A stretch of DNA of 64,000 bases from Rhizobium esperanzae (GTDB lineage: Bacteria > Pseudomonadota > Alphaproteobacteria > Rhizobiales > Rhizobiaceae), in assembly GCF_014197615.1 (NCBI RefSeq), contig NZ_JACIFY010000009.1, forward strand, positions 62,001 to 126,000, written 5' to 3'. The position numbers were made by a program, and so were the translations under genes. The notes beneath the pieces were generated by a model. It was not told the DNA's origin. It was given only the letters and a program-made list of their open reading frames with translations, and made no database searches. Positions 18,672 to 28,495 of the stretch are shown here, one piece after another (the stretch's first letter is position 1; each line of letters opens with the position of its first letter).

Positions 18672-19471
18672 ACGCACTCGTTTCACATCGGGCAAAATTC
18701 GGAGTTGCCCAGAATATCATGGTGCATGCATCTGGTATCCGAAAGTCGTTTGGCAGCCTCGAAGTTCTGAAGGGCGTCGACCTGCAGGTTCCTGCGGGAT
18801 CGGTTGCCTGCATCATCGGTCCGTCGGGCTCCGGCAAAAGCACCTTCCTGAGATGCATCAATCACCTGGAAGAGATCAACGGCGGTCTTCTGTTGGTGGA
18901 CGGCAATTTCGTTGGCTATCGGCTGGAAGGCGACCGGCTGTACGAACTGCCTGCTGCGGCGATTTGCCAGCGCCGCGCGGAAATCGGCATGGTTTTCCAG
19001 CAGTTCAATCTCTTCCCTCATATGACTGTGCTGGAGAACCTGATGGAAGCCCCGACACGGGTTCGCCGGGAGGACTTTGTCAGTGCGAGGAAACACGCAC
19101 TCCAGCTTCTCGATCGGGTTGGCCTCAACGAAAAGGCGGGATCCTATCCTCGAAGCCTTTCGGGTGGACAGCAGCAGCGCGTCGCAATCGCGCGCGCATT
19201 GGCCATGAAACCGAAAGTTCTCCTGTTCGATGAGCCGACGTCAGCACTCGATCCCGAACTCGTCGGCGAAGTGCTGGCGGTCATGAAGGATCTGGCCACC
19301 AGCGGCATGACCATGGTGGTGGTCACTCATGAGATCGGTTTTGCACGCGACGTTGCCGACCAGCTCATCTTCATGGACGGTGGTGTGGTCGTTGAAACCG
19401 GAGAGCCTCGGGAGATGATTGCCAATCCCAAATCCGCCCGCACACGGGAGTTCTTGTCGAGAGTACGCTGA
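18668..19471 (+). CDS. Amino acid ABC transporter ATP-binding protein (GlnQ/HisP type)
   Basis: This 267-residue ATPase has Walker [11 protein letters not shown]-loop [16 protein letters not shown], signature LSGGQQQR, Walker [15 protein letters not shown] and switch His [10 protein letters not shown]. The N-terminal 20 residues before [11 protein letters not shown] are slightly longer than usual. ATGA overlap with the permease stop shows translational coupling. It energises import through the 17727-18671 permease. Confidence 0.93.
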   Translation: MNALVSHRAKFGVAQNIMVHASGIRKSFGSLEVLKGVDLQVPAGSVACIIGPSGSGKSTFLRCINHLEEINGGLLLVDGNFVGYRLEGDRLYELPAAAICQRRAEIGMVFQQFNLFPHMTVLENLMEAPTRVRREDFVSARKHALQLLDRVGLNEKAGSYPRSLSGGQQQRVAIARALAMKPKVLLFDEPTSALDPELVGEVLAVMKDLATSGMTMVVVTHEIGFARDVADQLIFMDGGVVVETGEPREMIANPKSARTREFLSRVR

Positions 19472-19522
19472 CACCGGTGCGCCTTGCTTGGCGCATCTTC
19501 AAAGCTTTAGGGACAGAGAAAC

Positions 19523-19903
19523 ATGCAGAAGATCGAAACAGCAAACGCTCCGAAAGCCATTGGGCCCTATTCTCAGGGGATCATCCACAACGGCTTTCTC
19601 TTCATCTCGGGTCAGCTTCCGCTGGATCCCGGAACTGGAAATATATCCGGAACAACGTCGGCGGAGCAGGCGCGCCAATGCCTGGAGAACCTGAAGGCCA
19701 TTGCGGAGGCTTCCGGCGCAGATATGACACGGGTGGTGAAAACCACGGTCCTGCTGACCGATCTGACGGAGTTTGCCGCAGTGAATGAGGTCTACGCCGG
19801 CTATTTCAGCGATCCGTTTCCAGCGCGAGCCTGTTACCAGGTCGCCGCTCTTCCAAAAGGTGCTCTGGTCGAAATCGAGGCTATCGTGGCTTTGAAGCCG
19901 TGA
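19523..19903 (+). CDS. RidA/YjgF family deaminase
   Basis: This 126-residue protein matches the RidA consensus closely: APKAIGPYSQG at the start, ISGQLPLDP, the active-site Arg in ARACYQVAALPKGALVEIEAIV near the end, and Glu in the same segment. RidA hydrolyses reactive enamine/imine intermediates such as 2-aminoacrylate to keto acids and ammonia, protecting PLP enzymes. Here it closes an operon with an amino acid importer, next to a PLP enzyme, which suggests that the pathway yields such an intermediate. It begins 51 bases after the ATPase gene. Confidence 0.92.
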   Translation: MQKIETANAPKAIGPYSQGIIHNGFLFISGQLPLDPGTGNISGTTSAEQARQCLENLKAIAEASGADMTRVVKTTVLLTDLTEFAAVNEVYAGYFSDPFPARACYQVAALPKGALVEIEAIVALKP

Positions 19904-19968
19904 CGTAGAGACGCCAACGTCATTTTCCGACTATCTCTCATTGGCAGGCCATTGCTTGAGTGACCGAC

Positions 19969-19991
19969 GGGGCGGGAGGATTTCCCGCCCC
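19969..19991 (+). terminator. Terminator after the RidA gene
   Basis: GGGGCGGGA and TCCCGCCCC form a perfect 9-bp stem with a five-base loop, followed by a pyrimidine-rich run. It lies in the 324-base gap before 20228, whose remainder shows no gene. Confidence 0.75.
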
Positions 19992-20227
19992 GCCTTCATT
20001 TCTGAGGTAGTTGAAATTTCGTCATCTGTGTTATCATCATTTTTCGCGTGCTTTTCACATCGCGCGAAGGATTGCTCCGACACCAAAGACGGCCCCACGA
20101 AGGACCGAGGTCGGGCGACAAGGATACGTGGCCTCATTGTAATTTTTCCAGGGCCAACAGCGATCTGAACGGAACAAGCATGTCCGTCATTGGTTTCGAA
20201 CCTTAGCGTTTAAAGGAGGAGCATTTC

Positions 20228-20446
20228 ATGCCCAGGGTTGCCGCCACACCCATTACTCCCCCCGACCAGCACCTTGTGACAGCGCGCGAGGCGATCGAGC
20301 CGCTTTATGAGAAGCTCGAGCTTCAGATGGAATCGCTGGTTCTCGCAGCGGCGCTCGAAGCGGGATGGCCTCCCGATGAGGCGACCGAAGCACTTGCGGC
20401 GCTCAGGCTGCAGGACGCGCTTTCCACGCTTGGACGCACGAACTAG
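20228..20446 (+). CDS. Small hypothetical protein (72 aa)
   Basis: An ATG at 20228 with AGGAGGAG upstream opens a 72-residue soluble protein. It is mostly helical, with the segment EAIEPLYEKLELQMESLVLAAALEAGWPPDEATEALAALRLQ. It has no signal peptide, membrane segment or Cys. The strong ribosome site and normal codon use support a real gene. I do not recognise the family; small proteins of this type are common in Rhizobium. Confidence 0.6.
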   Translation: MPRVAATPITPPDQHLVTAREAIEPLYEKLELQMESLVLAAALEAGWPPDEATEALAALRLQDALSTLGRTN

Positions 20447-20468
20447 CCGCTCGGCATGCGCAGCGCTG

Positions 20469-20909
20469 TTATTGCGAGCCGCCGGCTTTGCGGCGTCTCC
20501 GGCTGAGCATCATTCCGCCGATGATCAGAATAATTCCGGTCGCGTTCGCCCAAAACGAGGTTGGAACGGCGCTGGCATAATCAAACGCCACCCCCGTTAC
20601 CATCTGGCCGCCGATGATCAGCAGCGCCGAATTGACCGCGCCGATGCGCGCGATCGCCCAACTGCCGGCCGCCACGAAGACAACGCCGATGGAACCGCCC
20701 AAATAGGCATACCAGGGCGCCTCGGCAGCACCTGCGGGAAGCAGACCTCCGACAAAGAGACCAAGGCAGGTGAGGACGGCAAAGCCGACGGCGTGGTTCC
20801 AGAAGGATGCGATCAGCGGCGTGGTGGATATGCTCAACCGCCCATTGAGCTGACGGCTGAGGCCGACGAGCACGCCGCCCAGGCAAGCCAGGAGAATGAA
20901 TACCGTCAC
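20469..20909 (-). CDS. Half-size DMT-family membrane protein (YdcZ/DUF606 type), downstream partner
   Basis: From a GTG at 20909 the product is 146 residues with about five hydrophobic segments: VFILLACLGGVLVGLSRQLNGRL, FWNHAVGFAVLTCLGLFVGG, WYAYLGGSIGVVFVAAGSWAI, then two more. This is the DUF606/YdcZ half-transporter form of the drug/metabolite superfamily. The GTG overlaps the stop of the preceding gene (GTGA), so the two halves are made together and probably pair in the membrane. Cargo is unknown. Confidence 0.82.
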   Translation of the reverse strand: MTVFILLACLGGVLVGLSRQLNGRLSISTTPLIASFWNHAVGFAVLTCLGLFVGGLLPAGAAEAPWYAYLGGSIGVVFVAAGSWAIARIGAVNSALLIIGGQMVTGVAFDYASAVPTSFWANATGIILIIGGMMLSRRRRKAGGSQ

Positions 20910-21391
20910 GCCGCACCTCGCCCGAACAGGATGATGAGCGCACCGCCGGTGACGACAAGGCCGAGCGCGGCGATGTCTTGTATATCCGGGCGCCGCTTCG
21001 GCAGGCCGAACAGTCCCCAACTGTCGGCGGCGACGCTGAAGGCGACCTGGCCCGCCAGCCCCAGGGCCAAGGTGCCGGAGAGACCGAGCGGCGAGTTGAC
21101 CGCGGTCGAGGTCAGAATGACCGTCGCGGCGCCGGATACCCCGCCGAGATAGGCCCACCAAGGCGCGCCGGCGTTTTTTTCGGCCATCGGGGCACGTCGG
21201 CCGCGGAGCACCAGGAGAAGAATGACGGCAGCGATGATGCCGGTGCCGTGAGCGGTCCAGGATGAGAACAGAGGATTGCCGTAGCGCGCCAGCTCCCCGT
21301 TCAGATGCACCATGAAGGTCAGCAGCCCGCCTGTCGCAAAAGCTCCGATGAAATGAATGGGATGCGAATTGCGTCCTGCTTCGATGGTCAT
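20906..21391 (-). CDS. Half-size DMT-family membrane protein (YdcZ/DUF606 type), upstream partner
   Basis: This 161-residue protein has about five membrane segments, including FIGAFATGGLLTFMVHLNGELA, GTGIIAAVILLLVLRG and WWAYLGGVSGAATVILTSTAVN. The WWAYLGG and NGEL motifs mirror those of its neighbour (WYAYLGG, NGRL), so the two are diverged copies of one half. It is the first gene of a two-gene operon. Confidence 0.82.
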   Translation of the reverse strand: MTIEAGRNSHPIHFIGAFATGGLLTFMVHLNGELARYGNPLFSSWTAHGTGIIAAVILLLVLRGRRAPMAEKNAGAPWWAYLGGVSGAATVILTSTAVNSPLGLSGTLALGLAGQVAFSVAADSWGLFGLPKRRPDIQDIAALGLVVTGGALIILFGRGAA

Positions 21392-21529
21392 TGCAGATCC
21401 CGTCAGAGAATCGATTGCGCCTATATTTTCAAATTGCCGCCATGACGCCGCGCATCCTGCACCTGGCTGGAGCTTTCAGCTTCGACATCGGAATGCTAAA
21501 CGGCGGCGTTTGCACTTAAAGGAAATAAT

Positions 21530-21769
21530 ATGAAAAAACTGATTCGCCTGCTGCTGGTCATCGCGCTCGCTGTCGTCGTTTTTACCGGTTTCCGCTGGTA
21601 TCGCTATATCACCAATACCGACAGCCCCTATGATGAAATCGGCATCACGCTGAACAGCGCCATGCCTGGCCCGCTCAACAGCTGGGGCTGCGCCAAGCTG
21701 AAAAGCACCTTTGCCGGTTCGCTGCCGCCTTACGGCTGCGCCGCCGCCGACGGGACGCAGTGGAAGTAA
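21530..21769 (+). CDS. Small membrane-anchored hypothetical protein (79 aa)
   Basis: AAAGGA precedes the ATG. The N-terminus MKKLIRLLLVIALAVVVFTGF is a single transmembrane helix or uncleaved signal. The rest is a short exported domain with two cysteines (NSWGCAK and PPYGCAA) that could form a disulphide in the periplasm. A strong hairpin follows. I do not recognise a named family. Confidence 0.65.
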   Translation: MKKLIRLLLVIALAVVVFTGFRWYRYITNTDSPYDEIGITLNSAMPGPLNSWGCAKLKSTFAGSLPPYGCAAADGTQWK

Positions 21770-21776
21770 CGCTGCC

Positions 21777-21801
21777 CAGGCTGCGCCGATGGCGCAGCCT
21801 G
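21777..21801. terminator. Bidirectional terminator hairpin
   Basis: CAGGCTGCGCC and GGCGCAGCCTG form a perfect 11-bp stem with a three-base loop. It sits between the convergent small membrane-protein gene and the SLC13-type gene. Confidence 0.78.
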
Positions 21802-21838
21802 AACTGGCCCCAAGATCGGGCATTTCGAAAGAAGAACA

Positions 21839-23603
21839 TTAGATCGGCCAGACAATCAGCAGGACCGGCACGCTGACCAGCACGACGATGAGCGAAAGCG
21901 GCAGGCCCAGTCGCGCATAGTCGCCAAAGCGATATCCGCCCGGCCCCATCACCAGCGTGTTGCACTGGTGGCCGATGGGCGTGAGGAAATCGCAGCCGGC
22001 GCCGATCGCCACCGCCATCAGAAACGCATCGGGCCGGAAGCCGAGCTTGGCGGCAAAGGTCGCAGCGATCGGCGCCATGACCAGAACGGTGGCCGCATTG
22101 TTCAAAAACGGCGTCACGGCCATGGCCGCCACCAGGATCAATGCCAGAGCGCCGAAGGGCGGGAGCATTTCGGCGGTGCGCGAGAGGAGGTCGGCGATGA
22201 TCTCCGTGGTGCCTGTGGTTCTGAGCGAGTCACTGATCGGGATGAGAGCCGCCAGCATGATCAGAATGGGCGCATCGAGGTGGTGATAGACTTCGCGCAA
22301 GGGAACGGATCCCGTCACCACCATCAGAAAGGCGGCGGCAAAAAATGCCGTCGCGACCGGAATGCCGCCGAAGGCTGTCGCCGCCATCGTCGCCGCCAGG
22401 ATGATGACCGGGATCACGCCGTTGCGGGCATTGCCGAGCTTCAGATCGCGTTCGACCAGCGGCAGGCACCCCCATTCGCGTAGAAGATCCGGGAGCTTCT
22501 GCAAGTCGCCCTGCAGGACCACCACGTCACCGTTGCGGATCTTGATCTCGCCGAGACGCTCGGTGAAGCGCCTGTCACGGCGACTGACGGCAAGAAGATT
22601 GAGACCGGTATTGTGGAAGAGGGCGACGTCTTTTGCGCTGACGCCGATCAAGCGGGAATGTTCGCCGACGATCGCTTCGACGGAACTGAGGTCCCGGCGG
22701 ATCTCGGGCTCGTGTTTGCGATCGGACAATTGCAGCCTGGCTTCGCTGACGATCTTGTCGAGGGCGCTTTGCTCTCCCTCGATGATCAGAAGGTCGCCGT
22801 CCTTCAGCACGGTATCGGGCAGCGGCGTTCGTCTCCGGCCGCCGCCGCCGATAATCGCAGTCACCATCGCATCGCCGCCGGCCGGTTTCTGCAGCCAGCT
22901 GACGGACCGGCCGATCGCCGCCGATGGCGCGGTGACCTTGGCTTCGGTCGTGTAATTCTTGATCGCCACCGCCTCGTCCATCGACGTCTCTATCCGCGAT
23001 CTCTCTGGAAGCAGCTTGTAGAACAGCCCCAGAAAGACGACGCCTGTGACCGCGAGCGTCAGGCCGACAGGCGTATAGTCGAACATCGTGAACGGCTGCC
23101 CGGTGATCTCCTCCCGCACCCGGGAAACGATGATATTCGGCGATGTGCCGATCTGCGTCATAAGCCCTCCGAGCAGAGAGGCGAAAGACATCGGCATCAG
23201 GAACATCGACGGAGATACGCGGGATTTTCGCGCCATCTGCACCGCAACCGGGATCATGATCGCCAGCGCGCCGATATTTTTGACGAAAGCCGAGAGCGCC
23301 GCGACGATGGCAACCAGAATGATCAGCTGCATTCGCGGCCCGCGCCTTTCCGGAGAAAATCTGCAATGCGAGATCCATGATCCCCGACCTGGAGATTGCC
23401 GCACTGACGATCAGCGCGCTGCCGACGATGATGACGATGTCATCGGCAAAACCGGAAAAGGCGGTCTTGGCAGGCACGATGCCGACGATGATTGCCACGA
23501 GAAGGGAACTGACGGCGACGATATCGTATCGATAACGCCCCCATACGAAGGCGCCCATCATGAGCGCGATGACGAGAAGAGAAAGCCATTGATCAACGCG
23601 CAT
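21839..23603 (-). pseudogene. SLC13/DASS-type transporter with RCK_C domains, frameshifted
   Basis: The natural N-terminus (MRVDQWLSLLVIALMMGAFV) starts at 23603 and runs to IFSGKAR near 23340. The rest of the protein (MQLIILVAIVAALSAFVKNIGALAI onward to 21839) continues in another frame. One extra base in the CCC run at 23339-23341 explains the break exactly; with it removed the two parts join as GKARPRMQLI. The protein would be about 587 residues: membrane segments, two TrkA_C-like domains in the middle (for example DTVLKDGDLLIIEGE and EIKIRNGDVVVLQGD), and a second membrane half. Family members move sulphate or dicarboxylates with sodium. Everything else is intact, so this is either a very recent mutation or a sequencing error. 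Confidence 0.82.
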
Positions 23604-23793
23604 GTTTGCATCCCTGTGGTAGCAATTAACGTTTGACACGTCAGAACGATGCGGTGAGCCGGAGAATTTTTTCGATGACGCCTGACCTGGCATAAATGCA
23701 CTTGTTGCCAATATTTGAGCTGGAGAAGGCCATCATGGAACTTCCGGCCGCCGGCCGGCATTCCGTGCTTTGGATGCTGTTTCGGAAACGACC

Positions 23794-26448
23794 ATGGCCA
23801 GCGACAACCTTTCGACATATCGATCGAAGCGCGACTTTCAAAAGACGGCGGAGCCGAGCGGCGACAGGCAGATCGCGCACAGCAATCGCCGTCGCTTCGT
23901 CATCCAGAAACATGACGCCACCCGGCTGCATTACGACCTGCGGCTCGAACTCGACGGGGTCTTCAAATCCTGGGCTGTCACCAAAGGCCCATCGCTTGAT
24001 CCGCACGACAAGCGGCTGGCCGTCGAGGTCGAGGACCACCCGCTCGATTATGGCGACTTCGAAGGCACCATCCCCAAAGGCCAGTATGGCGGCGGCACGG
24101 TGATGTTGTGGGACCGCGGCTATTGGGAGCCGGAGGGCAAGAAAAGCCCGGAGCAGGCGCTTGCCAAGGGCGACTTCAAATTCATCCTGGAAGGCGAACG
24201 GCTGCACGGCAGCTTCGTGCTGGTGCGCATGCGCAATGATCGCGACGGCGGCAAGCGAACCAACTGGCTGCTGATCAAACATCACGACGCCTTCTCGGTC
24301 GACGAAAATGGCGAAGCGATCCTGGAAGACAACGACACCTCCGTCGCCTCCGGCCGGACGATGGAGGCGATCGCCGCCGGCAAGGGCCGCAAGCCGAAAC
24401 CGTTCATGATCAAGGGCGGCGATATCAAAGCCGATGCCGTCTGGGACAGCAATCACGGGCTGGCCGCCGAAGAGAGAAAAGAGGACGCCCGGGCGGGAAG
24501 ACGACCGAAGAAGGCGGCAAGGGTCGATCTTCCGGACTTCATCGTACCGCAGCTTTGCCAGACCCTGGAGCGGCCGCCTCCCGGCACCGGCTGGCTGCAC
24601 GAAATCAAGTTCGACGGCTACCGTATCCAGATGCGCACGCTCGAGGGCGAGGTGACGCTGAAGACAAGGAAAGGGCTCGACTGGACCGGCAAATATCCGG
24701 AGATCGCCGAGGCGGCATCGGCGCTGCCCGACGCCATCATCGACGGCGAGATCTGCGCTCTCGACGATCATGGCGCACCGGATTTCGCAGCCCTGCAGGC
24801 GGCCATTTCGGAAGGCAAGACGGTCGATCTCGTCTATTTCGCCTTCGACCTTCTTTATGACGGCGGCGAGGACCTGCGATCCCTGCCTCTGGTCGATCGC
24901 AAGGCGCGGCTGCAAAACCTGCTGTCGGATGCCGGCAGCGACCCTCGATTGCGTTTCGTCGAGCATTTCGAGACCGGCGGCGATGCGGTGTTTCGCTCCG
25001 CCTGCAAGCTCTCCCTGGAAGGCATCGTCTCCAAACAGGCCGACGCTCCCTATCAATCCGGCCGCACCGATAGCTGGGCGAAATCGAAATGCCGCGCCGG
25101 CCACGAAGTGGTGATCGGCGCCTATGCCAGGACCAACGGCAGATTCCGCTCGCTGCTGGTCGGCGTCTATCGCGGCGATCACTTCGTCTATGTCGGCCGC
25201 GTCGGCACGGGATATGGCGCGAAGAAAGTGGAGACGCTGCTGCCGAAGTTGGAAGCGCTGGAGACGGCGAAATCGCCCTTCACCGGCATCGGCGCGCCGA
25301 AGAAGGAGGCCGCGGTCACCTGGGTGAAGCCCAAGCTGGTGGCGGAAATCGAGTTCGCCGGCTGGACTGCCGACGGCATCGTCCGCCAGGCGGCGTTCAA
25401 GGGCCTGCGCGAGGACAAGCCGGCGAGGGAGGTCAAGGCCGAACGGCCGGCCAAGCCCGCCGAGACCGAGGTGCCGGAGCCGGCGGCGGTGAAGGCGAAG
25501 ACGAAGGCCGGGCCCGCCCGCCGGAAGGGCGCCAAAGCCGAAGTCATGGGCGTATTTATCTCCAATCCGGACAAGCCGCTGTGGCCGGATGCCAATGACG
25601 GCAAGCCGGTGACCAAGGAAGATCTGGCCCGCTACTATGAAGCCGTCGGAACGTGGATCATCCCGCACATCGAGGGGCGCCCCTGTTCGATCATCCGTGC
25701 GCCCGACGGGATCGGCGGCGAGCAGTTCTTCCAGCGCCATGCGATGCTCGGCACCTCGAACCTTCTCGAACTGGTCAAAGTCTTCGGCGACAAGAAGCCC
25801 TATCTGCAGATCGACCGGATCGAGGGACTGGCCGCGGTCGCGCAGATCGGCGCCGTCGAACTGCATCCCTGGAATTGCCAACCGCATAGGCCGGAGGTGC
25901 CGGGACGGCTGGTGTTCGACCTCGACCCCGGCCCTGACGTGCCGTTTTCGACAGTCGTTTCCGCCGCCCGAGAAATGCACGATCGTCTCGACGCGCTGGG
26001 TCTCGTCAGCTTCTGCAAGACGACAGGCGGCAAGGGCCTGCACGTCGTCACGCCGCTTGCCATCAACAAACGCAAGCCGCTTTCCTGGGCCGAGGCGAAG
26101 AGCTTCGCGCACGACGTCTGCCAGCAGATGGCCCGCGAAAATCCCGATCTCTATCTGATCAAGATGACCAAGAGCCTGAGAAACGGCCGCATCTTCCTCG
26201 ACTATCTCCGCAACGACCGGATGGCGACTGCCGTGGCGCCCTTGTCGCCACGCGCCCGGCCGGGCGCCACCGTCTCGATGCCGCTGACCTGGACTGAGGT
26301 CAAATCGGATCTGGACCCCAGACGCTTCACCATCCGCACCGTGCCGGCACTGCTGTCGAAATCGCCGGCCTGGGAGGATTACCGCGATGGCCAGCGCCCG
26401 CTGGAGCAGGCGATCAAACGCCTCGGCAAGGCCTCCAAGGCGGCCTGA
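23794..26448 (+). CDS. ligD: Multifunctional non-homologous end-joining DNA ligase LigD
   Basis: From the ATG at 23794 the protein has 884 residues and all three LigD domains. The 3'-phosphoesterase domain comes first ([18 protein letters not shown], about 40-150). The ATP-dependent ligase follows, with the nucleotide-accepting Lys272 in [10 protein letters not shown] and IDGEI further on. The primase-polymerase domain is last, with the metal pair Asp709/Asp711 in VFDLDPG. Linkers rich in Ala, Lys and Pro separate the domains. The order phosphoesterase-ligase-polymerase is that of Pseudomonas and rhizobial LigD. It processes and seals double-strand breaks with Ku, whose gene is not in the window. 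An ATG 24 bases upstream is also in frame but has no ribosome site. Confidence 0.95.
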   Translation: MASDNLSTYRSKRDFQKTAEPSGDRQIAHSNRRRFVIQKHDATRLHYDLRLELDGVFKSWAVTKGPSLDPHDKRLAVEVEDHPLDYGDFEGTIPKGQYGGGTVMLWDRGYWEPEGKKSPEQALAKGDFKFILEGERLHGSFVLVRMRNDRDGGKRTNWLLIKHHDAFSVDENGEAILEDNDTSVASGRTMEAIAAGKGRKPKPFMIKGGDIKADAVWDSNHGLAAEERKEDARAGRRPKKAARVDLPDFIVPQLCQTLERPPPGTGWLHEIKFDGYRIQMRTLEGEVTLKTRKGLDWTGKYPEIAEAASALPDAIIDGEICALDDHGAPDFAALQAAISEGKTVDLVYFAFDLLYDGGEDLRSLPLVDRKARLQNLLSDAGSDPRLRFVEHFETGGDAVFRSACKLSLEGIVSKQADAPYQSGRTDSWAKSKCRAGHEVVIGAYARTNGRFRSLLVGVYRGDHFVYVGRVGTGYGAKKVETLLPKLEALETAKSPFTGIGAPKKEAAVTWVKPKLVAEIEFAGWTADGIVRQAAFKGLREDKPAREVKAERPAKPAETEVPEPAAVKAKTKAGPARRKGAKAEVMGVFISNPDKPLWPDANDGKPVTKEDLARYYEAVGTWIIPHIEGRPCSIIRAPDGIGGEQFFQRHAMLGTSNLLELVKVFGDKKPYLQIDRIEGLAAVAQIGAVELHPWNCQPHRPEVPGRLVFDLDPGPDVPFSTVVSAAREMHDRLDALGLVSFCKTTGGKGLHVVTPLAINKRKPLSWAEAKSFAHDVCQQMARENPDLYLIKMTKSLRNGRIFLDYLRNDRMATAVAPLSPRARPGATVSMPLTWTEVKSDLDPRRFTIRTVPALLSKSPAWEDYRDGQRPLEQAIKRLGKASKAA

Positions 26449-26536
26449 GCATGCGGGTGATTTTTCTCAACCGGCCGATCTTGCCCTTCCTCAAACTGCT
26501 CCAAATAACAGCGGAGTGGATCGCGGACACCAGGCG

Positions 26537-26590
26537 TTGACAATCTCCTGCCCCTCAGGTCTACTGGCCCACTAACCGGACCAGTAGACC
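26537..26590 (+). promoter_or_regulatory. Promoter with palindromic operator before the GntR gene
   Basis: TTGACA (26537-26542) and TCTACT (26560-26565) are separated by 17 bases and make a good sigma-70-type promoter. A palindrome with arms GGTCTACTGG (26558-26567) and CCAGTAGACC (26581-26590) covers the -10 element. This fits autorepression by the GntR protein encoded from 26608. Confidence 0.65.
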
Positions 26591-26607
26591 TCGGGGGAGG
26601 GATGGCC

Positions 26608-27336
26608 ATGGACGTTCGGGCGATGCTCGAAGACGATGTTGCGACGCTTGGGGGAGCGCCGAAGAAGTCCATGAAAGACTTCGTCGTTCAGAAGATTGTG
26701 ACTTTCATCGCCACCGGTATCCTCAAAACAGGCGATCCCTTGCCCAGCGAGCGGGAGCTGGCCTCCGCGCTCTCCGTCAGCCGCGAGACCGTTCGCGGCG
26801 CGATCCTGATCCTGTCCACCCATGGAATTCTCTCGGTTGCCCAGGGAACGCGGACGGTCGTGGCGTCGGAGGATGTCGGGGAGTTGGCGGTGCAGACGGC
26901 GCGGTATCGCGACATTGCGGCCTACAGTCTCGACAATGTGCATGAGGCGCGGCTGCTGATCGAAGCGCAGGTCGTCAGGGCGGCTACCGTCAAGATGGAG
27001 CCGGCGACCCTCGATTATCTCCGCAAATCGATCGCAGCGCAGGAAGCCGCCTGCGACGATCCCGTCCGCTTTCTGATCTGCGACCGCGAATTTCACACCG
27101 CCATCTACCGTTCCAGCGGCAATGCGGTGCTGGCCGACATGGCCGCCGACCTTTATTCCTATCTTCTCAGCCACCGAAGGCGCGTCGTATCGCAGCCGGG
27201 TACGATCGCCACGAGCATCGCCGATCATCGGCTGATCCTTGCCGGCCTGGAGACGCGGGACCCGGAGGCCGCGGCCGCGGCCTTCGCCATCCACGAAACC
27301 CGTATTTATACGACAACCAAGCTGCTGATCTCGTAG
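26608..27336 (+). CDS. GntR-family regulator (FadR/FCD subfamily)
   Basis: The winged helix-turn-helix occupies residues about 15-75 (TGDPLPSERELASALSVSRETVRGAILILSTHGILS), followed by an all-helical FCD ligand-binding domain. In that domain EARLLIEAQVVRAAT, REFHTAIYRSSGN and the late HRLILAGLETRD supply Asp/His residues for metal or acid binding. I use the ATG at 26608, because GGAGG lies eight bases upstream; the ATG at 26602 is too close. It is the first gene of the sugar-acid-type operon to 32984 and likely represses it until its ligand, probably the transported acid, appears. Confidence 0.9.
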   Translation: MDVRAMLEDDVATLGGAPKKSMKDFVVQKIVTFIATGILKTGDPLPSERELASALSVSRETVRGAILILSTHGILSVAQGTRTVVASEDVGELAVQTARYRDIAAYSLDNVHEARLLIEAQVVRAATVKMEPATLDYLRKSIAAQEAACDDPVRFLICDREFHTAIYRSSGNAVLADMAADLYSYLLSHRRRVVSQPGTIATSIADHRLILAGLETRDPEAAAAAFAIHETRIYTTTKLLIS

Positions 27337-27357
27337 CTCGCAGGGAGGCGAAACACG

Positions 27358-28350
27358 ATGCATATTCTCATTATCGGCGCCGGAGGAATGGTCGGCCGGA
27401 AGCTCGCCACCACACTGGGGCGCAGCGGTTCTCTCGACGGTCATCGCATCACCCGCATGACGCTTGCGGATCTCGCCACCCCGCCGGTGCCATCAGGCGT
27501 CGTCGCACCGGTGGAAGCCCTGGCCGTCGATATTTCCGAAAGCGGCGGCGCGCAGACGCTGGCGGCTTACCGGGCCGATGTGATCTTTCATCTCGCCGCG
27601 ATCGTTTCCGGCGAAGCCGAGCGCAATTTCGAACTCGGCTATCGGGTCAACCTCGACGGCACGCGCGCCTTGCTGGAAGCGATCCGCCGGGAAGGCATGC
27701 GCGAGACCTATGTTCCGCGTTTCGTCTTCTCCTCCTCGATTGCCGTCTATGGCTCGCCGTTTCCCGATCCCATTCCCGACGACTACGTGCTGGCGCCGCT
27801 CACCAGTTACGGCGTGCAGAAGGCGATATCGGAGCTTCTGCTTGCCGACTATTCGCGCCGCGGCTTCGTTGACGGCATCGGAATTCGCTTGCCGACCATC
27901 GTCATCCGGCCGGGTGCGCCGAATGCCGCCGCATCGGGCTTCTTTTCCGGGATCCTTCGCGAACCGCTCGCCGGCCAGCGGGCCGTTCTTCCTGTCGAGG
28001 AAACGGTCAAACACTGGCTGGCGAGCCCGCGCTCGGCCGTCAGCTTTCTGATCCACGCCGCGACGCTCGACACATCGGCGCTCGGCGTTCGCCGTACGCT
28101 GACCATGCCGGGGCTTGCCGCCACTGTTGCCGACCAGATCGATGCGCTGCGCCGTGTTGCCGGGCCGGAGGCCGCCGAACTGATCGACCGTCGCCGCGAC
28201 GAGGTCATCGAAGGGATCGTCGCCGGATGGCCGAAATCCTTTACGCCGGAACGTGCGACACAGCTGGGTTTTACCGCCGAAACCAGCGTCGACGAGCTGA
28301 TCGAGGTCTATCTTGCCGAAGACGCTCCGGGTGCGTCCCGAGGAGATTGA
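27358..28350 (+). CDS. denD: NAD-dependent epimerase/dehydratase-family enzyme, D-erythronate dehydrogenase-like
   Basis: This 330-residue extended short-chain dehydrogenase has the NAD motif IIGAGGMVGRKL at the N-terminus, the catalytic Ser in FSSSIAVYG and the Tyr-Lys pair in SYGVQKAISELLL. The spacing and the segment RLPTIVIRPGAPNAAASGFFSGILREPL match the DenD group, which oxidises D-erythronate. The usual erythronate partners (kinase and decarboxylase) are not in the window, so the true substrate may be a related sugar acid. It follows the GntR gene by 21 bases and precedes an ABC importer. Confidence 0.72.
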   Translation: MHILIIGAGGMVGRKLATTLGRSGSLDGHRITRMTLADLATPPVPSGVVAPVEALAVDISESGGAQTLAAYRADVIFHLAAIVSGEAERNFELGYRVNLDGTRALLEAIRREGMRETYVPRFVFSSSIAVYGSPFPDPIPDDYVLAPLTSYGVQKAISELLLADYSRRGFVDGIGIRLPTIVIRPGAPNAAASGFFSGILREPLAGQRAVLPVEETVKHWLASPRSAVSFLIHAATLDTSALGVRRTLTMPGLAATVADQIDALRRVAGPEAAELIDRRRDEVIEGIVAGWPKSFTPERATQLGFTAETSVDELIEVYLAEDAPGASRGD

Positions 28351-28495
28351 GGGGAGGACGGAGGAGGCCCATCCCCTACAGATGCGGGATTGCGGTGGCT
28401 GAAGGACTTGGGAGAGATGATGGCAGCCGCCGGCAAGACATAGTGAAATACGAATACTTAAAGCATGTAACGCTCGATTTCTGGGAGGAGTGAGT

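Noticed and set aside
23641..26112. Open frame of over 800 codons on the minus strand
   Set aside because: It is the antisense shadow of ligD, whose three domains and catalytic residues are all intact on the plus strand.
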